A stretch of DNA of 64,000 nt from Diplodia intermedia (Eukaryota > Ascomycota > Dothideomycetes > Botryosphaeriales > Botryosphaeriaceae): NCBI GenBank assembly GCA_021495925.1, contig JAKEKT010000009.1, positions 496,001-560,000 of the forward strand, written 5' to 3'. Made by a program: the position numbers and the translations under genes. Of this stretch, positions 1 through 13,115 are shown piece after piece. The notes beneath the pieces were generated by a model. The model saw only the letters and a list, made by a program, of their open reading frames with translations. It searched no databases and had not been told where the DNA came from. Within the stretch, counting starts at the first letter, position 1; each line of letters starts with the position of its first letter.

Positions 1-1078
1 AAGTACTGATCTGTGTGAGTGTGGTTCCAACGGCCCAGAGAACACCATATCGCACCTGGTATCGGGGAGAACAGGAAGTTTTGGGGGAGGTATCCCCGGC
101 AAGCTGACAATAAGATGTCGAGGTTGAGAACGACAGGACGGAGGGCGCTAAGGAGTGAGGGTGGAGAGCGCGACGCTGACGTCTGCTGCTGCTGGCTTGT
201 AGACGCCTGAGGAAACACCGTACGGCGGGCTTGCTGTTCCTGCCATGCTGACGACTAGGTACTGACGGCCAAGGAAGGCAGATTGCAGAGTCAGGGCGCG
301 CCTTCCCAGACTATTGCCCCATTGGATGCGGCGGCTGGCCAGAAGCGAGGCCATAGCGAGGGGTGCGGTTTCCCGTGGGTGAGCTATTTTCCATGCAGCA
401 CCTTGTTTCGAGCTGCACGACTGTACCTGCCATGCGCAGACAAGCATCAACACAATCCTCCCTCACGCAGCGGGGCGGGCATGATATATGCCGCTGCGGC
501 AGTGAAGTGCACGCATGGCGATGAAGACCTCGGTCGAAGGGGGGTTGTTGTTGAGAGTGCGCGTAGCTCGAGGCGAGGACACAGCTGCAGGTAAGACGCT
601 AGCAGAGCAGGGAAGCGCGGCGACGCGGGTTCCATGGAAAGAAGCGCAAGAGGTGTCGAGCGGCGCTGGGCCGCGTTGAAGGACCGCGACGCCGGTCGGC
701 GTTCATGTCTGGCTTCTCCGGCGCCGGAAAGGCGGGGCGCGCCAGAGGAGGGCGGGCCCGCTGGCCATCGCTGAAATGCAGGTGCCCGCATCCCGGCGCA
801 TTACTTTCCCATCCACTCGCCTCCACACCCTTCCGCAGCTTTTCTCAAATCCTCTCGCTGCGCACTCCGCCTCGTGTGACTGTGACCCCGCCGCTGCCCG
901 CTCCGGTGCATACACGCCCAGCGCAAGCTCTGCTGCCGCCCCCGCCTCCAACCCCACCATCCGTCCAACGAGCTCAGCTCACCCCAGCACCTCGCACAAA
1001 CCGCCATCGCCACCTCTCGTACGCCGCACGCGAGCCCGTTCCTCCACCCGAGACACACGTCGCTAGCCTCCAGCCAAC
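1..1078. other. Left-edge intergenic region and UBC7 leader
   Basis: No convincing gene is seen. The short open frames in all six readings lack family resemblance and splice logic. The last ~250 bases are C-rich and pyrimidine-rich, as is common in fungal promoters and 5' leaders, and probably belong to the E2 gene that starts at 1079. Confidence 0.5.
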
Positions 1079-1799
1079 ATGACCTCGACCTCAGCTGCCG
1101 CCGGTCTTCTTGGCCGCCAGCTCAAGCACATGCAAACGGACAAGGACATTCCGGGAATCAGTGTCGGCCTGGTGGATAACAACGTCTTTGAGTGGGAGGT
1201 GATGCTCATGATCAATGACGACTGCAAGTTCTACGGAGGTATGTAGAAGAGCGGCCTGGCTTGCGCCATGTACTTGTCTCGGTGGCTTCGGTCCCTGTGG
1301 CACATGTTCGCATTATCATCCTGAGACGCACAGCACATAACGCTGTACTGACTTGATTCGCAGGCGGCTTCTTCAGAGCGCGTCTATCATTCCCATCCGA
1401 GTACCCTCTGCTTCCTCCGAAGATGAAATTCGAGACCCCCATTTTCCACCCTAATAGTACGTTGCTCCTGCTCTGCGGCTTACGCGCGACGAACTGCGCG
1501 ACATGTGCCCTGCGCTGTTCATAACTGACAATCATCTAGTCTATGCTAGCGGCGATGTCTGCATCTCCATTCTGCATCCCCCTGGTGATGACAAATACGG
1601 CTACGAGTCTGCTTCGGAGCGTTGGTCGCCGGTCCAGACCCCTGAGACGATCCTTCTTTCCGTCATCTCCATGCTCTCATCACCAAATGACGAGAGTCCT
1701 GCCAACGTGGAGGCGGGGAGGTTGTGGCGCGATGATCCCAAGGAATTCAAGAAGAGGGTTAGGAAGTGCGTGAGGGATAGCCTCGAGGAGGGCATCTAA
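1079..1799 (+). CDS. UBC7: Ubiquitin-conjugating enzyme E2, UBC7/UBE2G2 type
   Basis: Three exons, 1079-1238, 1364-1456 and 1540-1799, join in frame to 170 residues, close to the ~165 of UBE2G2. Both introns have GT...AG ends. The protein is a single UBC fold. The active-site cysteine lies in GDVCISILHPPGDD and is followed by the acidic loop insertion and the ERWSPVQ segment that mark the UBC7/UBE2G2 class rather than UBC4/5-type enzymes. Family members charge ubiquitin at the ER membrane for ER-associated degradation with HRD1- or DOA10-type ligases and a Cue1-like partner; that role is inferred from the family. The start follows a C/A-rich leader, and the first residues are a short Ser/Ala run before the LLGRQLKHM helix. 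Confidence 0.95.
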
Positions 1800-3206
1800 G
1801 GAGGGATTACGGTATTTCGTAGAAAGCGTGGCGCCACTTCACTCCAGTTCTTTGGATCGGATCTGGACAGGTGTATATAGGTGGGCTGGATGGGTCTGGC
1901 TGGCGTATGAGAAACATGCATGGTATGGCGTTAAAAGGTTCGTCTTGCCTCTCACTTCCTTTGGCACCGTATCGTCGAACTTGATCATTGGACAACGATT
2001 TTCATACGAGGGGAAATATGGTGCGATTATCATCTGTCTAATTGTTCATTTGTTGCTGCTGCGTTTGTATCAGCAACATCAGTCTCTCCTGTTTCTGACG
2101 AAAGGCGCCAGTCCTCCTGTCATTCAAGGGCATTGCGGGGTGGTACTAGGTGTCCCGTTTGTATAGCGTCCCACGACAAAAGTCGATGATTCAAGCCACG
2201 CCCAGGACAATGCATTACAAAATTCTGACACCGCACCACAGAGATTGTAACACTCGACGTGCGTGATTGATTGAAGTCCATATCCGGATGCTGTTGCATT
2301 ACTTTTCAACCTTACATCTGTATCTCGATGTTTTATTTCCGTCGCCCAGGAGACACGGCCACATGCTCTCAGAAGTGGATCACAGATAGTGAAATTTGCT
2401 GCAATACATTACTTCTGCGACAGATATTCACGTTGCAACTCTGAGTGAGTCTATTTCTTTAGCGCAAGCATATCGGCTTTCATGTAGCGAGAAATCGCTC
2501 CACTGGCTGTTAAATCAAGTTAGATCTGTAGTCCGACCGGAGGTCTTTACCACCTCTGTCCTGCAGAGGCTCTCAATAGCAGGTGGACTTTCTGTGGCAG
2601 ATCCAGTTCCGTCTATGCTTTCCTAGGGGAACAGAAAATGGAGGGTTGACCGGCTGCACAGCGAAACACGTTAAGGGTGTGGCAATGAGTTCCTGAAGAC
2701 GCTGCGCTCAAAAAGGAAAATCGAATGACGTCAGGATGCCCGTTCTGGCAAGTTGCGTAAATAGTACGTTGGTGCTCTGGAAGGCCAGTTGGCAGCACGG
2801 CCAAGGGCATTCGGCCTTTTGCAAAGACGCACAGCCGCGTGGGAAAGGAAGCGAGTCTTGATGAGGCGACAAACAGGTAGGTAGCCAAAAGCGGGCGGGC
2901 GGCGAGCCAGGCGGTGAAAAGATCATGTCTGCTGATTGGCCTGGCAGAACCGTTGTCGCGTCACGGGAAGATCGGCGGCCTGGCACAGTAAGATAAACCG
3001 CGTTTTGACCCTAGTCGCGACAGCAATCCTCTGTTCACCTCCGCCGACGCACCCTCTCCTTCTGCGAAACCACAAACTCTGCGCGCCCGACGCGTCGATC
3101 CCAACCACCATCCCCCCATCGCCCGGAGCTTGCATCAGCGACCGCATTCGACGCGTACACCATTTCCACCATTTAAATCGATAGTCCGCGTGCCCAAACG
3201 GGCAAT
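1800..3206. other. Intergenic between UBC7 and ISWI genes
   Basis: About 1.4 kb with no supportable gene. The first few hundred bases are probably the UBC7 3' region. The pyrimidine-rich stretch near 3050-3200 is probably the promoter and leader of the remodeller gene. Confidence 0.5.
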
Positions 3207-6200
3207 ATGGCGCCCTCGCGCAGTCGTAACTCTGAGGTCGCCTCGACCGACGTGTCCATGATCGACGCTCCCGACGCGACTGACGACTACACCCCCGACC
3301 CGCAGGATACTCCCGACTACACAGTACGCGCTCACGCCCGTGAATGCGACGCGTCCAAATACTAACATCGCGCCAGGACTCCGACTCCAACCTCAACACC
3401 GCCACGCCCAGCGAAGCCGGTGATGCAGCTCCCGCGGACGGTCGCAGGCGTCGCTCCGAGGCTCTGCAGCTTCGCAAGAGTGTGCTGGGCAAGAAGCATG
3501 ACCGTCTAGGCGAGTCGAAGGTACGTCCCGCATCCAATCTCCCAGCGCTCTCTCATAACTTGGTTAACATTGACCCAGGAAGATGACTCCATCCGTCGAT
3601 TCCGCTACCTGCTCGGCCTCACCGACCTGTTCCGCCACTTCATCGACTCGAGTCCCAACCCCCGTATCAAGGAAATCATGGCCGAGATTGACCGCCAGAA
3701 CGAGGAGGAGGCCCACAGGGCGGCCAAGGGACACGCGCGCAAGGGCGGTGCCGGCGGTGACCGTCGCAGGAGAACCGAGAAAGAGGAAGATGCGGAGTTG
3801 CTCCGCGAAGAGAAACATGGTGGTTCCAGTGACTTGACCGTCTTCCGCGAATCGCCTCCCTACATTCAGGGTGTTATGAGGGATTACCAAATCGCCGGTC
3901 TGAATTGGCTCATCTCCTTACATGAGAACGGTATCTCCGGTATCCTTGCCGATGAGATGGGTCTAGGAAAGACGCTGCAGACCATATCCTTCATCGGTTA
4001 TCTTCGCTTCGTCCGCGGCATCAATGGCCCCCACCTCGTCGCCGTACCCAAGTCCACGCTCGATAACTGGAAGAGAGAGTTCGAGAGGTGGATTCCCGAG
4101 GTCAATGTACTCGTCTTGCAGGGCCAAAAGGATGAGCGCCAGCAGCTCATCAGCGAGCGCCTTGTGGACGAGGGATTCGACGTCTGCATCACCAGTTACG
4201 AGATGATTCTGAGGGAGAAGTCACACCTGAAGAAATTCGCATGGGAGTACATCATCATCGACGAGGCTCATCGTATCAAGAACGAGGAGTCCTCGCTTGC
4301 TCAGATCATCCGTGTCTTCAACTCCCGCAACAGGTTACTGATTACCGGAACTCCGCTCCAGAACAATCTGCACGAACTATGGGCGCTCCTCAACTTCTTG
4401 ATGCCTGACATCTTCGGCGACTCCGACGCCTTTGACCAGTGGTTCTCTGGCTCTTCAGAAGATCAGGATACCGTTGTGCAGCAGCTTCACAAGGTTCTGC
4501 GTCCTTTCTTACTCCGCCGTGTTAAGAGCGATGTGGAAAAGAGTTTGCTGCCGAAAAAGGAGGTCAATCTGTACATTGGCATGTCGGAAATGCAGGTCCA
4601 GTGGTACAAGAAGATTTTGGAAAAGGACATTGATGCTGTCAACGGTGCTGGCGGCAAGAAGGAGTCCAAGACTCGTCTGCTGAACATTGTCATGCAGTTG
4701 AGGAAGTGCTGTAACCACCCTTACTTGTTCGACGGAGCGGAGCCTGGCCCCCCCTACACTACCGACGAGCACCTGGTCAACAACGCGGCGAAGATGGTCA
4801 TGCTCGACAAGCTGCTGAAGCGCATGTTTGCACAGGGCAGTCGTGTCCTGATTTTCTCGCAGATGAGCCGTCTATTGGATATTCTGGAAGATTATTCCGT
4901 CATGAGAGGCTACCAGTACTGCCGTATTGACGGTTCGACTGCTCACGAGGACCGTATCGCTGCCATTGACGAGTACAACAAGCCTGGTTCGGAGAAGTTC
5001 TTGTTCTTGCTAACCACTCGCGCCGGCGGTCTTGGTATCAACCTTACGTCTGCGGACATCGTCGTCCTCTTTGACAGCGACTGGAACCCCCAGGCGGATC
5101 TCCAAGCTATGGACCGTGCTCACCGTATCGGACAAACCAAACAGGTCGTGGTGTTCAGGTTCGTCACGGAGAACGCAATCGAAGAAAAGGTCCTTGAACG
5201 TGCTGCGCAGAAGCTCCGTCTGGACCAACTCGTTATCCAGCAGGGTCGTGCTCAGCAACCTGCCAAGGCTGCCCAGTCGAAGGAAGAGTTGCTCAATATG
5301 ATTCAGCACGGTGCTGAGAAGGTCTTCCAAAGCAACAGCGGCACCGGCGTCTTCGGTGAGGATCCGACGGACGACGACATCGATGCCATTCTGAAGCGTG
5401 GCGAGGAGCGTACTGCGATGCTGAGCGCGAAATACGAGAAACTCGGTATCGATGATCTGCAGAACTTCACCAGCGACTCTGCGTACGAGTGGAATGGCCA
5501 AAACTTTGTCAACAAGAAGAAAGAAATTGGCATCAACTGGATCAACCCCTCGAAGCGTGAGAGGAAGGAGCAGTCCTACTCCATGGATAAGTACTATCGC
5601 CAGGCTTTGATGACTGGCGGCCGGACCGCAGATACCAAGCCGAAGATCCCTAGGGCACCCAAGCAAATTCAGATCCACGACTATCAATTCTTCAACCCCC
5701 GTCTTCAGGAATTGCAAGACAAGGAGACTGCCTGGTACCGCAAGGAAAACAACATCAAGGCTCCCCTTCCGGAGGGCGAAGAGTCGGACATGGAAGCTCG
5801 TCTGGCAGAGCAGGAGCTGGATCAGAAGGAGATCGATGATGCCGAACCGCTGACTGAGGCGGAGAAGGACGAGAAGGACCGTCTGGCGGCGGAAGGTTTC
5901 GCCGACTGGAATAGGCGTGACTTCCAGCAATTCATCAACGGATCTGCCAAGTATGGCCGGAAGAACTACCAGATGATTGAGGACGAAGTGGACGGCAAGA
6001 CGGCAGATGAAATTGAGGCTTACGCGAAGGTGTTCTGGAAGAAGTACAAGGACATCGTCGCCTGGGAGAAGTATGTTACCTCGATCGAGGAAGGTGAAGA
6101 GCGCCTCAAGAAGATTGAGCGTCAGCGCCAGCTTCTACGCAAGAAGTTGAGCATGTATCGCGCACCTCTCCAGCAACTCAAGCTGAACTACTCTGTTTCG

Positions 6201-6727
6201 ACCACTAACAAGAAGGTCTATACGGAAGAGGAGGATCGGTTCCTGCTTGTAATGCTGGACAAGTATGGCGTAGACACCGAGGGCATCTACGAGCGCATCC
6301 GCGACGAGGTTCGCGAGTCTCCGCTGTTCCGCTTCGACTGGTTCTTCCTCAGCCGTACTCCCGTCGAGATTAGCCGTCGCTGCAACACTCTCCTGACGAC
6401 AGTTGTCAGGGAGTTTGACGGAGATGGCGGGAAGGCCCCCAATGGCACGGGCAAAGGCGGCAAGAGGGGTGCGGAGGATGATGACGAAGAGGAGAGCGAG
6501 GAGGACACTCCGGCTAAGAAGAAGGCAAAGAACGGCGTGAAGGTGAGCTCATGACTGCTGAGCAACAAGGAAATTCATTGGCTAACTTCTCGCAGAACAA
6601 GGCGCTCGACAGCGTCCGCGGTGGCAGCAAGTCTGCTTCTGCGTCTGCCTCGCGTGCTAGCAGCGTCGTATCAAACGGCTCTGCTACCACATCCAAGGGC
6701 AGCAAGGCGAAGGGCAAGAAGAAATAA
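3207..6727 (+). CDS. isw1: ISWI-family chromatin-remodelling ATPase
   Basis: Four exons (3207-3323, 3377-3520, 3579-6542, 6596-6727) give 1118 residues, the usual length for fungal ISW1/ISW2. The acidic N-terminus is followed by a bilobed SNF2 helicase. Motif I DEMGLGKT is at about residues 212-219 and the DEAH box at 315-318, then the helicase C lobe with the DRAHRIGQ motif. The HAND, SANT and SLIDE region follows (about 740-1050) and recognises linker DNA and histone tails in the family. The C-terminus is a lysine/serine-rich tail partly carried by the last 43-residue exon. The enzyme uses ATP to slide and space nucleosomes in the nucleus. The sequence alone does not separate ISW1 from ISW2; filamentous fungi often carry one ISWI gene, so the symbol is approximate. 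Confidence 0.95.
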
Positions 6728-7446
6728 GCGGACGGCTGGGCCTTTTCACATTTTTATGACTCGGGTTGGGCTGGCGTTAGGGTGTAAAAGGACAAGACGT
6801 ATCAAGGGCCCGGTTGGCTCCTGACGGTACTCTGGGCGGCCATTCTTCGCTGAGGGTATATCATAGATTTGCTGCCAAGCTCTGTACGTTATAGAGAAGA
6901 ATGATGTATTCTCGGTTCGCCGACGGAATGGACAATCATGACCGTATTCATCAGGCGGCCTGTCGCCGTGCGAGGATGACGTACCACGCTAGTGCGTGGT
7001 CGATAAAACGCACCTGCTTGATCGACTGTCATCTGCGGCAGAGTGAAAAGTCGTGAATCGGACACCGTTCTCGCTCATTTGGTGTTCGCGACGATGTTCG
7101 GCTTTTTGGCCGGGGTTGAGGCCACGCAGGCCTCTCAGCCGCGCTGCACGATGACGCGCTAAAGGGCTGCCTCGAGCCAGATTCCCCCGAACCCGCTGGA
7201 AAGTTGCAGACACCTACCTACCCTACCACCCCCGCATACTCTTCGAGTCCACCACGCGACCTACGCCACTCTCTGCACATTCGGCCAGCTCCCTTCGCTT
7301 CGACCGCTGCTCGACAATCCACCACCGAACCTCGACATCCGCGCCTCACCTCGATCACACGCTGCCCGCAGCAACACCCCGCCAACGCGATCACCGCCCA
7401 CTCGGAGAAAATAAACAAAAAACAAAACCACACACAACCAACAACC
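6728..7446. other. Intergenic, GET3 promoter and leader
   Basis: No gene seen. The last ~230 bases are C-rich, then A/C-rich (aaaacaaaacca-like) immediately before the GET3 start, a typical fungal 5' leader. Confidence 0.5.
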
Positions 7447-8653
7447 ATGGCCACGACCGCCGTGATCTCGGGCGACGACGGGGCGCTGGAGCCGACGCTG
7501 CAGTCGGTCCTGGAGCAGCAGACGCTGCGGTGGATCTTCGTGGGCGGCAAGGGCGGGGTGGGCAAGACGACGACGTCGTGCTCGCTGGCGATCCAGATGG
7601 CGCGGGCGCGCAAGTCGGTGCTGCTGATCAGCACCGACCCGGCGCACAACCTCAGCGACGCGTTCAACCAGAAGTTCGGCAAGGACGCGCGGCTGGTGGA
7701 CGGGTTCGACAACCTGTCGGCCATGGAGATCGACCCGAACGGCAGCATCCAGGACCTGCTGGCGGCCGGCGGCGAGGGCGCCGAGGAGGCGATGCAGGGG
7801 CTGGGCGGGATGGGGAACATGATGCAGGATTTGGCGTTTAGTGTGAGTGGTTTTTTTTTTTTTTCGCTTTTCCCCTCGTCCTCTCGTCATGATGTCTTGA
7901 AGGGGTCTAAGGACGGGATGAACGACGTTTGCTGACGGTTCTGGGCGGTTCAGATCCCCGGTGTGGACGAGGCCATGTCGTTCGCCGAGGTGCTCAAGCA
8001 GGTCAAGAGCCTGTCGTACGAGGTCATCATCTTCGACACGGCGCCGACGGGGCACACGCTGCGGTTCCTGCAGTTCCCGACGGTCATGGAGAAGGCGCTG
8101 GCGAAGCTGTCGCAGCTGTCGGCGCAGTTCGGGCCGATGCTGAACAGCGTGCTGGGGGCGCGCGGCGGGCTGCCGGGCGGGCAGAACCTGGACGACATGC
8201 TGGCCAAGATGGAGAGCCTGCGCGAGACCATTGCCGAGGTCAACACGCAGTTCAAGAACGCCGACATGACGACGTTCGTGTGCGTGTGCATCCCCGAGTT
8301 CCTGTCGCTGTACGAGACGGAGCGCATGATCCAGGAGCTCACCAGCTACGAGATCGACACGCACACCATCGTCGTCAACCAGCTGCTGTTCCCCAAGGCG
8401 GACAACCCCTGCGAGCAGTGCAACGCGCGGAGGAAGATGCAGAAGAAGTACCTGGATCAGATCGAGGAGCTGTACGACGAGTTCAACGTGGTCAAGATGC
8501 CGCTGCTGGTGGAGGAGGTGCGCGGGAAGGAGAAGCTGGAGAAGTGAGTACCTTTTCCCCGTTCTTTCACGTTTGGCTGTGGACATTTGACTGATTTCAC
8601 TTTGCTATAGGTTCAGCGAGATGCTCGTCAAGCCTTATATCCCCCCGCAGTGA
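7447..8653 (+). CDS. GET3: GET3/ArsA-type ATPase for tail-anchored protein insertion
   Basis: Three exons (7447-7842, 7954-8543, 8611-8653) give 342 residues, as expected for the family. The P-loop GGKGGVGKTT sits at about residues 33-42, switch I has DPAHNLSDAF and switch II has DTAPTGHTLR. The zinc-binding CEQC (Cys285, Cys288) holds the homodimer together in known Get3 structures. The protein ends in the family-typical KFSEMLVKPY segment. Get3 receives tail-anchored membrane proteins in the cytosol and hands them to the Get1/Get2 receptor at the ER; this role is inferred from orthology. Codon use is extremely GC-rich at third positions compared with the neighbouring remodeller. Intron 1 carries a 14-base T run (7851-7864). 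Confidence 0.96.
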
Positions 8654-10670
8654 TGAATCTCGCGTCGGTGTCTATTGGTCGAGGAGCATACTAGGAGTAA
8701 TTTGAGCGGATTGAGGGTAAAGACTTCCGGGCATAGGAGCAATGCAGCTGTACGAATGGACGCATGGAATTTCTCAGGCATTGGCAGGCAGTACACGGAG
8801 TGATGATTGCGGTTCGGAACGATTTGGTGCATGGGAAAGAGGACTGCGCGGAGACTATTGTTCTGCCGCTGTAAATGAAGAAAGTTGGGGCAGAGCAACA
8901 AGACTGGGAGACGCACAACCACGAATGACCTACGATTGATATTACTATTTGAGGCACCTTACGCTAATCTATGTGATGAGTTGGGTTGTTTGTGAGCAAT
9001 ATTTCAATGACTTGCTACTTGGAGGTCAGGAGCTCGATGTTGTACTGTACAAGCTGACAGGCAGTTACAGCCGTTGATGCCCAAATCTGATGGCCGGTTC
9101 ATCAAGCCATCCGCACGCCATCTTTCAAAGTATTTTGTTGGTGTTGACTATCGACTGAGAGCATCATTCAATTCCCAACAAAAGAGGTTTAAAGGTAACT
9201 GAGCTTCGTTGATGGCGCATTATCGCGAGACGTGACAAGAGACTGGTGCGGGCAAAAGGTGTACAGTGAGATGGTGGTGTTATATCGACCCGCCTCTTCT
9301 GGGAAGTAACGCCGGTAGTGGGACGGCTTGTTCCATCCCCGTGTGCTCTGCGGGAAGAAGGGGAGGATTGGAGAAGGGTCTTTATCTTTTCTATTTACTT
9401 CGACGTCCGCTTTTGTGCGCAAAGCACTGCGCGGCTTTCTTGTGACATGTTCCTCAACCATGCTGGCAAGTCCCGGGTATACATCGTTTTGTTGAGTACG
9501 CGGAAGCAATCAATCGTGTAGACTGATGGCTCGGTCCAAGACCCTTGCTGGTCGTACACGGGCAGATCCGCGGGCGATAGCCGAGCAGTGAGGGCAGCCA
9601 AGGCGTCGAGAAAAATTGACAAGGCTGGTAGAATTCCCGAGCCTCGGCGGCGGCAAGGCAGCGGTCAAGCGATCGGCGCCGAGCCTCGACGGAAGCGCCG
9701 TCGTTCATTCTTCGCTGCTAAGCGGCATCGCCGAGCGTTGGTGAGCGCAGGTGTACCTAAGTAACCGTTGAGAGCAGTGCAAGCTTGCCGCGACTCAGGC
9801 GGTCCACAAGTGTCGCCGAATGAGCCGCCGCGGACGCGGAGCAGCGCGAGACGATACGCTGATACATGCCCTCTCTTGCCCGACATCGCTGAGTGCAGGT
9901 TTCAGGCGGGGGCGTATTCGTACCTGCAGGGAACGAGTTGGCCCAGCCTGCTTTCCCTCGACGATGCTAGTGCGAGGCTAGTGGCAGGAGTCAAGGCATA
10001 ACGCTTACACGCCCGCCGCCCAACCTCATACGCCTTGGCTCTGCGGCTCAGCCTGTAAGCGCGCAGAACGGCGCCTGGAGCCGCTGAGTGGTTGGCAGCA
10101 CGTCGAATCGCCGTGGCGGAGCCGGGGACAGCACAGCTCCGCGCTGGTCATCGCTGCCGCTTCCGGCACTCAACCTTGGCCGACGATGCCACCTCAATCC
10201 GGGGACCAAGCGAGATGCAAGCACTGGCCGCCCGGCTGCTCATGGGGCCTCGTGGCTGAGCTGGGCGTTTTCCCTCCGCCTTAGCCCGCACAGCCCTTGC
10301 CACTGCCGGCAATGCTATGGCGCGTGCCGTGTATACCTTTTCATTTGCCCCCACCTCCTCTTCGATTCCCTTCTCCATCTCCTCTTCAGCTGTCGTTCGT
10401 ACAACCATAGCTGAGCCCAGCGTGGTCAACTGAGGCAGCGGACCTTCCCGTTACGGCCACCCGCGACCTGATCTACGCGCCTCCCGCTTTCGCTGCACCT
10501 AATTTGCGTACGAAGCAAGCGAGACGTCCTGTTGCTATTGTTATAGCGGCGGGTTCCTGCACTAGCCGCCGTTTCCCTCTCCACTGGTCGCCGTCTTTCA
10601 CTTCTCTTTATCACACCCTCTGACGGTCTTCCCGCTGATTGCCGGCAATTGGCTACCCGTCTTCGACAAG
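8654..10670. other. Gene-poor region between GET3 and lipase
   Basis: About 2 kb. I see no frame with family resemblance or a consistent exon structure. The CT-rich segment 10320-10600 is probably the lipase promoter and leader. Confidence 0.5.
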
Positions 10671-12131
10671 ATGCCGTCTTTCTTCACCCGGCTCGCTGCT
10701 GCTGGCCTATGTGCCGCATCCCTGGCGAATGCTGCCCCTGCTCCTGCTGAGCAGTCCAGAATCGAGCGGAGAGGTACTTTTCCTGTTCGACTGCCCATCT
10801 CCTTCGCCTTTCTGGGATGCAACGCTTTACGTTTGGAGTAATGGTGCTGAATGAATGCTCTGCAAAACAGATATCTCGCAAGACCTGTTTGACACTTTCA
10901 AGCTGATGAGCCAATACGCTGCTGCGGCTTACTGGTAAGTCCTACCGATATGACTGATCAAACCACTGGTTTCGCTAACATTTGGCCCTGCCCAGCCCGG
11001 ACAACAACGATACTCCAAACACCAAGGTGACCTGCAACACGGGAAACTGCCCGCTGGTCGAGGCAGCCGACGCTACCACTGTCAGCGAGTTCGAGAAGTG
11101 AGACTCCCTTCCATTTCCTCCCCTTGTGCAAGAACACCCCAACCCCCTTTTTGTCTTATTTTCATCCATATTGCGCATCAAACCCCGCTTGCTTGTTTCG
11201 CCACACTCCTCCGGATCTGCTCCGCCGCTCTTGCGCCATCAAGCGTCGTCAGCTTCATGATTTTCCCACCATGTCCAAGTTGTCTCAGCTTTGGTGCTCT
11301 GTGCGGATATCTATAATTACCGTCTCGTATCATAGTCCTCACATCCTTCACTATATGCCGCTTATCGTTGAGATCTCATTTTCCTCTACCGCCAATATTT
11401 CGCCTGTGGATTTATCCATTCCCGTGCTAATTCTCAGCAGTTCCCTCATCACTGATGTCACTGGTTACGTGGCCGTCGACACGACCAACTCCCTCATCGT
11501 CGTCTCCTTTCGTGGCTCTGGCTCCGTGCGCAACTACCTGACCGACTTGAACTTCCACAACATTGACGCATCTGAGCTGTGCGACGGCTGCGAAGCCTTC
11601 GACGGCTTCTACACCTCCTGGAAAGAGGCCCGCACTGGCGTGCTGTCCTCCGTCAAGTCCGCCGCCGCCGCCAACCCTTCCTTCCAAATTGTGTGTGTCG
11701 GCCACAGCCTCGGAGGCGCCGTCGCGGTGTTTGCCGCCACGGAACTGCGCAACTCGAACTACAGCGTCTCGCTGTACACGTTCGGTCAGCCTCGCATCGG
11801 GCCCAAGAAGGTCAGCGACTACATCACGGACCAGGGCGACAACTACCGCATCACGCACAAGAAGGACCCCGTGCCGAAGCTGCCGCCGCTCCTGCTGGGG
11901 TATGTGCACGTCAGCCCGGAGTACTATCTTAGCGGTGCGAATGACGAGGAGGTGACCATCGACGGCGTCGATGGCCCACTGGAGGGGAGCGTCAATTTCA
12001 TGGGCAACTCGGGGAGCTTGGCGATAGATTTCGCTGCGCATGGGTGGTATTTTGGAAATATCTCGGTGTGCAGGCCAGACGTGTTTGAGTTCAGGAAGAG
12101 GGACGTTTTCAGGGTGCCGTTGAGGGTTTGA
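10671..12131 (+). CDS. Secreted class 3 lipase, Thermomyces lanuginosus lipase type
   Basis: Four exons (10671-10773, 10871-10934, 10996-11097, 11441-12131) give 319 residues. A signal peptide ends near ANAAPAPA. A short propeptide ends in a dibasic RR, which in the Thermomyces enzyme precedes mature residue 1. The mature start DISQDLFDTFKLMSQYAAAAYC matches that family closely. The triad is Ser179 in GHSLGG, Asp232 in KKDPVPKLPP and His290 in AAHGWYFG, in the family order. Six cysteines fit the usual three disulphides. Expected activity is extracellular hydrolysis of triacylglycerols or similar esters. Intron 3 (11098-11440, 343 nt) is much longer than its neighbours; phase and family alignment both require the acceptor at 11440. 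Immediate downstream neighbour is a secreted subtilase. Confidence 0.93.
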
Positions 12132-13115
12132 GGGGATTGGAATATGAAGAGAGGGAAGGACAATGATACCAGACAGCCTTTATGGCGGACATGAACAGGA
12201 AAATTCACAAGACTTTACTACAAGCGACGGAAATGGAGCCACAGCGGTTTGCGGGAAGAATTGGGCCCATTTTCATCTGTCTTACAGAGGGCGCAAGCCT
12301 TCAGTGACTTGCAGACGTGCGTATGCTCCGTGCGTCAGGCCTAGGCCGGCGATCGACCACTTCTGCGGGAAACCTGCCACATTCCGTGACTCATCAAGAG
12401 TTTAGTGAGACTCGTTCGAGAATCGCTATGAAGACCATAGAGGCGCCCGTCTAAATGTAAGTTATTGGTCAGCTAATAAGATCTTTGGCGTTACAGATTT
12501 CAATGACAGGAATTGAGAGATCGCAACGAAACTGGCAAGGGTGACGGGATATTAGCTATAGGGGGCGCATGGGTTCATACTGACTAGTCGCCTTGTTAGG
12601 AGCGGGCACCGGCTTCGCCTTCCGAGAATGTTGCCATTCCATTTCTCGCAATTCCTCGTATAACCAGCGGCGATAAGGACCCGTTCGAATGCTCAATCTC
12701 TTCGCAGCAGGCTATTGCATCTTCTTCCCGCCCCACCACTGTGATCCCGCTTTCCACTCGCGATCACGTCAGGTTTCCGGCCTTCCTATTGAAGAACTCT
12801 TGGTCCGCGTCGGCAAAATGCTTGGCCTTGTTTAACACTTCGTATACTTATCGACTTCCCCATCTGAACCGGTTTAATCGTGTCCACGATGCTCTATACC
12901 CCGGTCTTTTGCCACAATCCCAGCAAGATAGCGCAATAGCGGTGTATCTACTTCGTCTCTCCCCACCACTGTTGCTCCGATATACCGCCTTATATATCGT
13001 CGCCCAACATGCCGCGCATCCCCCCGTTTATCGAGGCCTTCTCCACCCTTTGTAACTCCGTTTCCATAATCGCATACCAATAACAGAAGGAAAAAAAAAG
13101 AATAAAAAGAGAAAA
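12132..13115. other. Intergenic, subtilase promoter
   Basis: No gene seen. An A-rich run (13088-13115) directly precedes the subtilase start codon, as is common in fungal leaders. Confidence 0.5.

Noticed and set aside
5010..5930. A 306-codon minus-strand open frame
   Set aside because: Antisense to the ISWI helicase C lobe; Leu/Val-rich composition is an artefact of the coding strand.
7261..8586. A 441-codon minus-strand open frame
   Set aside because: It is the shadow of GET3 in very GC-rich DNA; the plus strand has all Get3 motifs and in-phase introns.
11124..11440. Upstream extension of the last lipase exon
   Set aside because: Open by chance; reading it would separate the conserved propeptide-core junction, and splice phase requires its removal.
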